A stretch of DNA of 58,250 bases from Salipiger bermudensis (lineage in GTDB: Bacteria > Pseudomonadota > Alphaproteobacteria > Rhodobacterales > Rhodobacteraceae). Both the position numbers and the translations under genes were made by a program. The stretch is taken from the NCBI RefSeq assembly GCF_019801965.1, contig NZ_JAHVIA010000012.1, positions 1 through 58,250 of the forward strand, given 5' to 3'. This document shows positions 8,249-16,024 of this stretch, piece after piece. The notes beneath the pieces were generated by a model. That model was not told the origin of the DNA, did no database searches, and worked only from the letters and a program-made list of their open reading frames with translations. The first letter of the stretch is position 1; every line of letters starts with the position of its first letter.

Positions 8249-9203
8249 CACCCCGCCCGAGCTGATGCCGCTTCCGCAGCCCTGCAATGCAGAGGGCGCG
8301 CGGCGGAGGGTGGGGGTCGAAGTCGAGTTCTCGGGCCTGACCGAGGAGAAGGCGGCGCGGGTGCTGGCCGATGCGCTCGGCGGCGCGGCGAACGAGGAGA
8401 AGCCGGGCGAATGGTCGGTGACCGGCACCGGGCTCGGCGATTTCGAGTGCTATCTCGACAGCGCGCCGCTCAACAAGATGGACCGCGACGGCATCGGCAA
8501 GCCGCTGCGCGAATTGGCCCGCACGGTGGTGCCGGTGGAAATCGTCAGCGATCCCATCCAGATCGACCAGATCCCCGAGCTCGACGCGGCGCTCGAGGCG
8601 CTGGCGAAGGCCGGGGCAACCGGCACCAGCGGCGGCGTGCTGCTGGGGTTCGGCGTGCATTTTAACCCGGAGGCCGCGGCGCTGAGCTTCGAGGCCATTG
8701 CGCCGGTGCTGACCGCCTACGCGCTGCTCGAGGATCACCTGCGCCGCAGCGCCGGCATCGATCTCTCGCGCCGGATGCTGCCCTGGGTCGATCCCTATCC
8801 CCGCAGCCTGATCGACCGGCTGGCGGCGGATGACGGACCGTCGGACATGGACAGCCTGATCGACACCTATCTCGAGCTCGCGCCGTCGCGCAATCACGGG
8901 CTCGACATGCTCTGCCTCTTCGCCCAGATCGACAAGCCGCGCGTGGCGCGGGTGATGGACATGACTCAGATCCAGCCGCGCCCGACCTATCACTGGCGGC
9001 TGCCGGATTGCCGCATCGACGAGCCCGGCTGGTCGCTGGCGCTGGAGTGGAACCGCTGGGTGCTGGTCGAGCGGGTCGCCGCCGACCGGGCGCTGCTGCA
9101 GCGACTCAAGCTGGCCTGGCGCGAGCATCGCGACTCGCTGACCTCGATCCGCTCCGACTGGGCGCGCCGCGTTGCCACCATGCTCGAGAGCGCCGCGCCT
9201 TGA
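8232..9203 (+). CDS. Amidoligase family protein (Amidoligase_2)
   Basis: A 323-residue protein starting MSRTSNTPPELMPLPQPCN. The core motifs RRVGVEVEFSGL, GDFECYLDS, GVLLGFGVHFNPEA and the final GxCRIDEPGW-like segment (LPDCRIDEPGWSLALEWNRW) match the glutamine-synthetase-like amidoligase_2 family, which is predicted to form ATP-dependent amide bonds between amino acids or peptides and carboxylates. The start overlaps the kinase by 17 bases, and the stop overlaps a TTG start of a class I glutaminase-like gene. Families of this kind were predicted to work with such glutaminases in making or modifying small peptides. The natural substrate is unknown. Confidence 0.85.
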   Translation: MSRTSNTPPELMPLPQPCNAEGARRRVGVEVEFSGLTEEKAARVLADALGGAANEEKPGEWSVTGTGLGDFECYLDSAPLNKMDRDGIGKPLRELARTVVPVEIVSDPIQIDQIPELDAALEALAKAGATGTSGGVLLGFGVHFNPEAAALSFEAIAPVLTAYALLEDHLRRSAGIDLSRRMLPWVDPYPRSLIDRLAADDGPSDMDSLIDTYLELAPSRNHGLDMLCLFAQIDKPRVARVMDMTQIQPRPTYHWRLPDCRIDEPGWSLALEWNRWVLVERVAADRALLQRLKLAWREHRDSLTSIRSDWARRVATMLESAAP

Positions 9204-9934
9204 GGCCGCTGATCGGGGTCACCGTGTCGCGCCGCTCGGGTTGGCGTGTGTTCCCGCTGATGGCGCTGGCGGTCTGGCTCGCGGGCGGGCGGGCGCTGCG
9301 CTGGCAGGCTGGCTATCGGAATGTCGATCTCGACGCGGTGCACGGTGTGGTGATCGGAGGCGGCGACGATATCGCCCCGACGCTCTACGGCGGCGAGCTC
9401 CGGCTCGGCGTCCGGCTCGACCCGGCGCGCGACGATCTCGAATCCGGCGTGCTGCGCGGAGCCTTCGAGCGCCGCCTGCCGATCCTCGGCATCTGCCGCG
9501 GGTCGCAGATGCTCAATGTCGTGCTGGGCGGCACGCTGCACCAGGATGCCTACGAGGTCTACGACTCGCGCCAGATCCGCACCATCCTGCCACGCAAGAA
9601 GGTTGAGATCGGCGCCGATACGCTGCTGGCGCGCTCGGCCAAGGCGCAATGCCTCTACGTGAACGCGCTGCACAGCCAGGCCGTCGACCGTCTGGGCGAG
9701 GGGCTGCAGGTCGCCGCGCGCGACGATGGCGGCATGGTGCAGGCGATCGAGCGGATGAGCGATCCCTTTGCCCTCGGGGTGCAGTGGCACCCGGAGCACC
9801 TGATCTACCGGCGCGCCCACCGCCGGTTGTTCCGCTCTCTGGTGGCAGCGGCCAAGGCCCGGCACGGTCGGGATGCGCAGCTCGCCGCGGCCGAGACCGA
9901 GGCCCGCGAGGCCGACGCGCCGTTCTGGGGCTGA
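9200..9934 (+). CDS. Class I glutamine amidotransferase-like / gamma-glutamyl hydrolase (peptidase C26)
   Basis: A 244-residue protein with the nucleophile elbow GICRGSQMLNVVLGG (Cys near residue 98) and the C-terminal catalytic pair in GVQWHPEHLIY. VVIGGGDDIAPTLYGG near residues 50-66 corresponds to the gamma-glutamyl-GABA hydrolase (PuuD) subgroup. The start is a TTG at 9200 that overlaps the amidoligase stop (TTGA), since no ATG lies in frame near the expected N-terminus RPLIGVTVSRR. Close coupling to the amidoligase suggests it supplies ammonia or trims a gamma-glutamyl product. The gene converges on the T1SS operon with 16 bases between the stops. Confidence 0.88.
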   Translation: MRPLIGVTVSRRSGWRVFPLMALAVWLAGGRALRWQAGYRNVDLDAVHGVVIGGGDDIAPTLYGGELRLGVRLDPARDDLESGVLRGAFERRLPILGICRGSQMLNVVLGGTLHQDAYEVYDSRQIRTILPRKKVEIGADTLLARSAKAQCLYVNALHSQAVDRLGEGLQVAARDDGGMVQAIERMSDPFALGVQWHPEHLIYRRAHRRLFRSLVAAAKARHGRDAQLAAAETEAREADAPFWG

Positions 9935-9950
9935 CCCCTCGGCGCGCGGC

Positions 9951-11294
9951 CTATTGCTCCCGGAAGGCGCGGGTGAAGCTGTCGCTGATCGGCTTCGTCA
10001 GGTAGTCGAAGAAGGTGCGCTCCTGGGTCTGGATCATCACCTCGACCGGCATGCCCGGCGTCGCCACCAGCCCGCGCGCCCGGCTCAGCTCTTCCGGCGT
10101 GATCGAGATGCGCGCGAGATAGACCTCCTGCGGGATGCCCGCGATCTCCTCGCGCAGCGCATCCGCGGAGACGTAATCGACAACCCCGTTGAGCACCGGT
10201 GTGGTGCGCCGGTTGAGCGCCGAGAGCCGCACGATGGCGGTCTGCCCGAGGCTCACGCTGTCGATCTCGGTGCGGGCGATCTGGGTCTCGATGATCAGCG
10301 GCGCGTCGGCGGGCAGGATCTCGGCGATGGCCCGGCCCGGCTCGATGACGCCGTTCTCGGTGTGGTAGTGCAGCCGCACCACCGTGCCCGAGACCGGGGC
10401 GCGCACCACCGAGCGGCTGAGCACGTTGCGCGCCTTGCGCGCCTTCTCGCGCACGCTCTCGAGATCGGCGGCGATCGGGGCCAGCTCCTCGAGCGCGGCC
10501 TCGCGATGGGCCGAGCGGGCGCGTGCGATCTCGGCCTCGTATTTCAGGATCATCTGCTGCACCTCCTCGACCTCCGCCGCCAGCCGCGCGACCTGACCGT
10601 CAGCCTCGGCCTGCACCCGGCGCAGGGCGTTGAGCTCGGACTTGCGGATCAGCCCGCCCTCGAGCAGCCCGGTCTTGGCCTCGATATCCTCCTGCAGGAT
10701 CTCGCTGCGCAGCCGCAGCGAGGCGAGCTGTTCGCTGAAGCCCCGGTCGCGGATCTTCAGCGCCTCGATATTGCGCTCGAGCAGGGCGATATCGTTGAGC
10801 ATCGACTTGCGTGTCATCTCGAAGGTGAGCTGCTGGCTGTCGAGCAGGGCGGCGATCTCGCCGTCGCTCTCGGCGGCATTGCGCAGGGCCGGTGTGAAGC
10901 GCAGCCGGTCGAGCTCGCGATACTCCGCCAGCAGCCGGTCGGAGGTGGCCTGCAGCCGCATCTCGCGCAGGAACAGCTCGCGCTCGTTGGCCTCCGCCGA
11001 GGTCTGGTCGAGGATCAGGATTTCGTCGCCCTGCCGCACCTTCTGGCCTTCCTCGATGAAGATGCGCTGGATGATGCCGCCCTCGAGATGCTGGACGATC
11101 TTGTTGCGCCCGGTGGCGACGAAGCTGCCCGGCGCGATCACCGCCGCCGCGAGGGGCGCGGTGAAGGACCAGTAGGCGAAACCGCCGAAGGCCAGCGCCA
11201 TCAGCAGGATTCCGATGATCGCATGACGCCGGATCGAGCGCGGCACCTCGGCATACCAGCCGGTTTCGGGGTCGTAGATCTGCAGCTCACTCAT
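9951..11294 (-). CDS. Type I secretion membrane fusion protein, HlyD family
   Basis: A 447-residue protein with one N-terminal membrane helix (about residues 27-48), a lipoyl/beta-barrel half (GRNKIVQHLEGGIIQRIFIEEG), a long alpha-helical hairpin with predicted coiled coil (about residues 90-285) and a C-terminal half-barrel (VRAPVSGTVVRLHYHTENGVIEPG, TPGMPVEVMIQTQERTFFDYL). This is the PrtE/HlyD periplasmic adaptor that connects an ABC exporter to an outer-membrane TolC channel. It overlaps the exporter gene by 8 bases. No tolC gene is in the window, so a TolC must be encoded elsewhere. Confidence 0.93.
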   Translation of the reverse strand: MSELQIYDPETGWYAEVPRSIRRHAIIGILLMALAFGGFAYWSFTAPLAAAVIAPGSFVATGRNKIVQHLEGGIIQRIFIEEGQKVRQGDEILILDQTSAEANERELFLREMRLQATSDRLLAEYRELDRLRFTPALRNAAESDGEIAALLDSQQLTFEMTRKSMLNDIALLERNIEALKIRDRGFSEQLASLRLRSEILQEDIEAKTGLLEGGLIRKSELNALRRVQAEADGQVARLAAEVEEVQQMILKYEAEIARARSAHREAALEELAPIAADLESVREKARKARNVLSRSVVRAPVSGTVVRLHYHTENGVIEPGRAIAEILPADAPLIIETQIARTEIDSVSLGQTAIVRLSALNRRTTPVLNGVVDYVSADALREEIAGIPQEVYLARISITPEELSRARGLVATPGMPVEVMIQTQERTFFDYLTKPISDSFTRAFREQ

Positions 11295-13593
11295 TCTTCA
11301 GCGTCCTTGCCGGGCCCGGACCGCCCGGGGGCGTCTTGGGGCCGTTGAGTTTCGTCAGCACCTGCTCGCGGGCGCCGAAAAGCGCGATGCCGCCATCCGC
11401 CAGCAGCATGATCTTGTCGACCACCGACAGCAGCGCCGGTTTCTGGGTGATCACGATCACGGTGATGCCGTGCTCGCGGGCGTGCTGGACGGCCCGCGCG
11501 AGGGCCTTGTCGCCGGCCACGTCGAGGTTCGAGTTGGGCTCGTCGAGCACCACCAGCCGCGGGTTGCCATAGAAGGCGCGGGCCAGCGCGATGCGCTGCT
11601 TCTGCCCGCCCGAGAGCGGCGCGCCATCGGCGGCGACGCGGGTCTCGTAGCCATGCGGCAGCGAGGCGATCATGTTGTGCACGTCGGCAAGGCTCGCCGC
11701 GTGATAGATCATGTCGTCGCTGGCATCGGCGCGCATCCGGGCGATGTTGTCCTTGATGGTGCCGGGGAAGAGCTGAACATCCTGCGGCAGGTAGCCGATA
11801 TTCTCGCCGAACTGGCGCGGGTCCCAGTTGCGGATGTCCATCAGGTCGAGCCGCACGTTGCCCGAGGTCGGCAGGATCGAGCCCACCAGCATCTTGCCCA
11901 GCGTGGTCTTGCCGGCGCCGGAATTGCCGATCACCGCCAGCGTCTCGCCGGGGTTGAGCGAGAAGGAGATGCCGTTGAGCACCACCTGCTTGGTGCCTCC
12001 CGGCACGTAGAGCAGGCGCTCGACGTCGAGCCGTCCCTCGGGGCTCGGCAGGCGCAGCTTCTCGAACTTGTTCTCGGTGGCGCGCATCAGCGCGCCGATG
12101 CGGCCGGCGGCGCCGCGGGTCATGATGACGGTGTTCCAGCCCTCGATCGCACCTTCGATGGGCGAGAAGGCGCGGCCGGCGATGATCGAGGCGGCGATCA
12201 CCATGCCGCCGGTGAGGAAGCCGTCGAGCGACAGGAAGGCACCCCAGCCGAGGATCGCCACCTGGGTCAGCAGCCGCACCGTGCGCGAAACCGCGGCGAA
12301 GGAGACGTTGCGATCTTGCGCGCGCACCTGCGCGCCGAGCGAGGCGGCGGTGTCGCGGCCCCAGATCCGAACCGCCTCCGGGATCATCGCCATGGCGTTG
12401 ATCACCTGGCTGTTGCGCGCCATCGACTCGAGATGCTGGTTGGCCTTGGATTGCGCCATGTTGGCCTGGCCGAACAGCGCCGCCGTGGCGCGCTGGTTGA
12501 TCAGCGCGATGACCGCCAGCACCGCCGCCGTGACCACGACGATCATCCCGAGATCGGGGTGGATCAGGAAGATTGCCAGGATGAAGAGCGGCGCGAAGGG
12601 CACGTCGAGCAGCGCCAGCAGCGTCGGCGACACGAGGAAGCCGCGCACGGTCTGCAGATCGCCGAGGGTCTGGTACTCGCGCCCGGTGCCGTGCAGCGAG
12701 GCATGGGCGGCGGCGCGCAGGATCGGGGCGCCGAGCCGCGAGGCGACCTCGACGGCGGTGCGCATCAGGATGTAGCGCCGGATCGCGTCGAAGATCGACT
12801 GGAACACCACCGCGCCGACGATGATCGCCGTCAGCATCACCAGCGTGTCGGTCGAGCGGCTGGTGAGCACCCGGTCGCTGATCTGGAACAGGTAGATCGG
12901 GATGGCGAGCACCAGAACGTTGGTCGCCATGGTCAGCACGAACACCACCATCAGGTTGCGCCCGACCGCCTGCCGCGCCTTGCGGAGCATCCTGTCATGG
13001 CGCTCGGGATCGCTGCGGCGGTGGAACGGATCACGCGGATCTCCGGGGCCGCCGGATCCGGTGCCGCGCTTCATCGGCGCGTTGCCCTTGCGCTCGATGG
13101 TCTCGCCCATGCCGGCGCGCGGAGAGCGTGTCGCGGGCTCGGTGACGCGGGCGGTGGTCACACCGTCGCGCGGCGTCGCCGGCTGCGGAGCGGCTTCGGT
13201 CGGGGCCTCGGCGACCGCGTCTGGCCTGGCTGCCGTGACGGTCTCTGCGGCCGCGGGCTCCGTGGGCGCCTCGTTTGGTACCTCCGCTGGCGCGGGATCG
13301 GCTTGGAGTGGCGTGGCCTCGGCCTCGATGGGGCCGGTGTCGGGCACGGGCTCCGCAGACGGCTCTGCTGCGGCGGCGCGCGGCGCGGTCGGCGCGTCCT
13401 CCGTGTCCGACGGCTCCGCAGCGTGCAGGGTGGGGGCACGCGGGGCCACCATCGGACGATCGAGGATCAGCACCTTGCCGGGGCCGTCCTCGCTTGGCGG
13501 GAGGGGGGGCGCGTCGGGTGCGGTTTGCGGGGCGGCCTCGGGCGCGTCGCTGTCGGCCTCGGTCTCGGGGGTTCTGCGCGTGGCGGCTGTCAT
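11287..13593 (-). CDS. Type I secretion ABC transporter (PrtD-like) with a long low-complexity N-terminus
   Basis: A 768-residue exporter. The membrane domain spans about residues 210-500 (VGRNLMVVFVLTMATNVLVLAIPIYLFQISDRVL at its start) and the ATPase domain follows with Walker A GNSGAGKTTLGK (near residue 553), signature LSGGQKQR (near 656) and Walker B LVVLDEP. The C-terminus shows the PrtD/HasD subtype rather than a peptidase-C39 type. The first ~200 residues are unusual: a hydrophilic tract rich in Ala, Pro, Glu and Thr with no recognisable domain, about 190 residues longer than typical PrtD proteins. The gene is translationally linked to hlyD and preceded by the repeat protein gene, pointing to a dedicated exporter. 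Confidence 0.93.
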   Translation of the reverse strand: MTAATRRTPETEADSDAPEAAPQTAPDAPPLPPSEDGPGKVLILDRPMVAPRAPTLHAAEPSDTEDAPTAPRAAAAEPSAEPVPDTGPIEAEATPLQADPAPAEVPNEAPTEPAAAETVTAARPDAVAEAPTEAAPQPATPRDGVTTARVTEPATRSPRAGMGETIERKGNAPMKRGTGSGGPGDPRDPFHRRSDPERHDRMLRKARQAVGRNLMVVFVLTMATNVLVLAIPIYLFQISDRVLTSRSTDTLVMLTAIIVGAVVFQSIFDAIRRYILMRTAVEVASRLGAPILRAAAHASLHGTGREYQTLGDLQTVRGFLVSPTLLALLDVPFAPLFILAIFLIHPDLGMIVVVTAAVLAVIALINQRATAALFGQANMAQSKANQHLESMARNSQVINAMAMIPEAVRIWGRDTAASLGAQVRAQDRNVSFAAVSRTVRLLTQVAILGWGAFLSLDGFLTGGMVIAASIIAGRAFSPIEGAIEGWNTVIMTRGAAGRIGALMRATENKFEKLRLPSPEGRLDVERLLYVPGGTKQVVLNGISFSLNPGETLAVIGNSGAGKTTLGKMLVGSILPTSGNVRLDLMDIRNWDPRQFGENIGYLPQDVQLFPGTIKDNIARMRADASDDMIYHAASLADVHNMIASLPHGYETRVAADGAPLSGGQKQRIALARAFYGNPRLVVLDEPNSNLDVAGDKALARAVQHAREHGITVIVITQKPALLSVVDKIMLLADGGIALFGAREQVLTKLNGPKTPPGGPGPARTLKNE

Positions 13594-13609
13594 GCTGGGA
13601 ATCCGGGGT

Positions 13610-15901
13610 TCAGACGACCGTTGCGGCCATCAGGTCGAGGGAATCCGCCCCGAGCGGGGCGGCGGAGGCGTTGGCGAGCGGGGCGTCGGTGGGGAGCGCC
13701 CCGTCGCCCGCATCGTCCATCAGGAAAGCCACCGCCTCGGTGGCGAGCTCCTGCGTCGCCGGGTCCAGCGGTGTCTCGGCCTCGTCGATCAGCCCGGCCT
13801 GGTGGATCAGCAGCTCCGAATAGCCCGCCTCGGCCATGACCGTGGAATCGATCCCCATCGTGGCGACCGTGGCGGCGTTGAGCAGCGCGTTCGACCCGGC
13901 GACGACCTCGAGATCCGGCGGCGCGGTCGGGCCGAGATGGATGTCGTCATTGTCGGCTGCGATGATGGTCTGTTCGATCGTCGTCGCCTGGATCAAATCA
14001 CCATCGATCTTGAGCACGCGGGCCTGCTCGAGCCCGGCAAGCGCGGGGTCGTTGAGCAGCTTCTGCTGCAGTGTCTGCAGGTCGAGATCGGGGTCGTGCA
14101 CCAGCTCGGAGAGCGACGCGGTCAGCTCGGCATGGGTGTCGACGCCGGAGGTGCTCAGGCGCGCCTCGTTGACCAAAAGGTTGTCGGGCGCGGCGGGTTC
14201 GGCGGGCTCGGGAGACTCCGGGCCGGTGGCTGTCTCATGTCCCGGCCCGGCAGGTTCGGAGCTTTCCGGGCCGGACTCCGCCTCGAGCTCGGGGGGCGTG
14301 ATGGGGGCCACCGCCGCGGCTGGGAGCGGCTCGCCCATCCCGTCGATGCTATCTGGCGGCGCGGGATCGATGGCGATGTCGGGCCCGGAGGTCGCGGTGC
14401 CGTCGCGCGCCTCGCCGGTCTCGACGATGGCGCCGGGCAGGGCGGCGGGGCCGTCCGCCGATGCCGGCGCGGGCAGCGGCGCTGGCGGCAGCGCGCTTTC
14501 CGTCCCGCCGACCTCGGTGGCCTTGGTGACGTGGTCATCGTCGCTCAGCACAAGCGTCTGCTTGATGATGTCGACCTGCAGGTAATTCCCGCCGATCAGG
14601 ATTAGGTCATAGGCCAGCCCGGCGGTGATCAGCGTGGTCGCGTTGATCATGGTGTTGTCGCCGAGGATGAAGGCCGAGCTGGCGCCGGTGAAGGACATCG
14701 CGAAGAGATCGTTGTCGAGCATCTCGATGGTCTGCTCGACATGGTTCGAGATGAAGAGATCCGCCTTCACGTAGTCGATCCGGATGCTCTGCGGGCCTGC
14801 GCCCGTGGCATCGCGCCCGGCGTGCCAGCTGGCCGGGTTGGCGGTCTGCGTGACGGTCACGCTCTGGTAGACCTCGGACGGAGCCGCCTCGGTGATCTCG
14901 CCGGTGTCGCGGTCGCTCAGCACGGCGACCTGGCTGACCACATCGAGGCTCTGCCAGCTGCCGCCGACGGCGATCACCGGCGCGTCGACCAGCGACACCG
15001 CGAGGAAGGCCTCGTTGGCCAGCAGGTTGCCGCCGGTGATCAGGCTGTGACCCTCGTCGAAATCGCGGTTGGGGGTGTATTCGGATGGCAGGTCGCGCGC
15101 CGTCGGGGCCTCGCTCGCGGCTTCCTCCTCCTCTTCGGGTCGGTGATGCGCCGGCAGCATCTCGCTCCAGCCGGGCAGTTCCTCGGGCGTGTCATCGCCA
15201 TTGACCACGCTGACCGGCCCGGCCTCGGCGCGCAGCACGGTGCTGTCGACCGCTGGGTCGTCGCTCTCGGTAAAGGCGTCGAGCGCCTCGCGCAGCGCCT
15301 CGACGGTGGCGCCGTCGGGGATCTCGCCGGGCGCGAGGTCTGCGGAAACCTGCAGCTCCAGGGCCTGTTCGGCAAGCGCTTCGAGCGCCTCCGCGTGGTC
15401 TTCGGGATCGCGGAACACGCCCTGGCCGAGCTGGTCATTGTCCGAGAGCTTCAGCGTCTGCTGGCTGATCGTCAGGATCGAGCCCGGGGTCGCATAGGGC
15501 AGATCGCCGGTCTGCGGGCCTTCGACGCGCGCCACGATCCCGACGCTCTGGGCGCCGTGATGCGCGCTCATCAGGAGCGGGCCGTCTGGCTGGGTGGAGG
15601 TCGGCACGCCGAAACCCGTGGCGGTGAGGCCGGGGTTTGCCGGAGCCGCCGGGGCGGGGGTGAGTGCGCCGACCTCCTTCGGTGCTGTCGGGGGCACCGA
15701 ATGGTTGATGGTGTTGTCGCTGTCCTTGAGGGAGAACTTCTGCTCGATCTCGAGGTCGAGCACATCGATCGGCCCCAGGTCTGGCTCGTCTCGCAGGGCG
15801 GCGAAGGTGTCGTAGGCCTCGCGATTGCGCAGCTCTTCCATCTTCTGGCCGAACAGGCCGATGAAATGTGCGATGGCGTCGGTTGTCCGATCCGCGATCA
15901 T
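13610..15901 (-). CDS. Repeat-containing protein of the T1SS locus, function unknown
   Basis: A 763-residue acidic protein with no recognised family. At least three imperfect repeats of about 50 residues can be aligned, following the pattern N.L.N.A.....G(V/L)......(V/I)..GG....(V/L)D...Q..VLSD.D; good copies contain NLLANEAFLA...VAVLSDRD, TMINATTLIT...TLVLSDDD and ALLNAATVAT. Extra QQTLKLSDNDQ and IEQTIIAADNDDI segments repeat only the Q..(L/I)..(S/A)D.D part. Pro/Ala/Glu-rich linkers separate them. There is no Sec signal peptide. It sits 16 bases upstream of the ABC exporter on the same strand, so it is a probable T1SS substrate or an assembly partner of the acidic protein encoded next door. 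Confidence 0.75.
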   Translation of the reverse strand: MIADRTTDAIAHFIGLFGQKMEELRNREAYDTFAALRDEPDLGPIDVLDLEIEQKFSLKDSDNTINHSVPPTAPKEVGALTPAPAAPANPGLTATGFGVPTSTQPDGPLLMSAHHGAQSVGIVARVEGPQTGDLPYATPGSILTISQQTLKLSDNDQLGQGVFRDPEDHAEALEALAEQALELQVSADLAPGEIPDGATVEALREALDAFTESDDPAVDSTVLRAEAGPVSVVNGDDTPEELPGWSEMLPAHHRPEEEEEAASEAPTARDLPSEYTPNRDFDEGHSLITGGNLLANEAFLAVSLVDAPVIAVGGSWQSLDVVSQVAVLSDRDTGEITEAAPSEVYQSVTVTQTANPASWHAGRDATGAGPQSIRIDYVKADLFISNHVEQTIEMLDNDLFAMSFTGASSAFILGDNTMINATTLITAGLAYDLILIGGNYLQVDIIKQTLVLSDDDHVTKATEVGGTESALPPAPLPAPASADGPAALPGAIVETGEARDGTATSGPDIAIDPAPPDSIDGMGEPLPAAAVAPITPPELEAESGPESSEPAGPGHETATGPESPEPAEPAAPDNLLVNEARLSTSGVDTHAELTASLSELVHDPDLDLQTLQQKLLNDPALAGLEQARVLKIDGDLIQATTIEQTIIAADNDDIHLGPTAPPDLEVVAGSNALLNAATVATMGIDSTVMAEAGYSELLIHQAGLIDEAETPLDPATQELATEAVAFLMDDAGDGALPTDAPLANASAAPLGADSLDLMAATVV

Positions 15902-16024
15902 TGCTGAAAACCCAATCGATCATGTGTCCGCATCTGGGATGCGTGGTGAAAAAAGGTGTTCTTGAAAAAAGAGGGTGCGCCGGGCCCGAAGGCCCAAACG
16001 CTTGGTTTCCGTGAGATGGCGTCT

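Noticed and set aside
5816-8428. An 870-codon minus-strand frame opposite ecfG and the kinase
   Set aside because: No family features, His/Arg-rich shadow composition; plus-strand genes are unmistakable.
11470-13839. A 789-codon plus-strand frame opposite the ABC exporter
   Set aside because: Shadow of the exporter gene; no domains.
15965-15995. Terminator for the acidic protein gene (GGGCC-TTCG-GGCCC on the minus strand)
   Set aside because: The stem is only five base pairs and the T-run starts 11 bases after it, so it does not look like a canonical terminator, although a weak role cannot be excluded.
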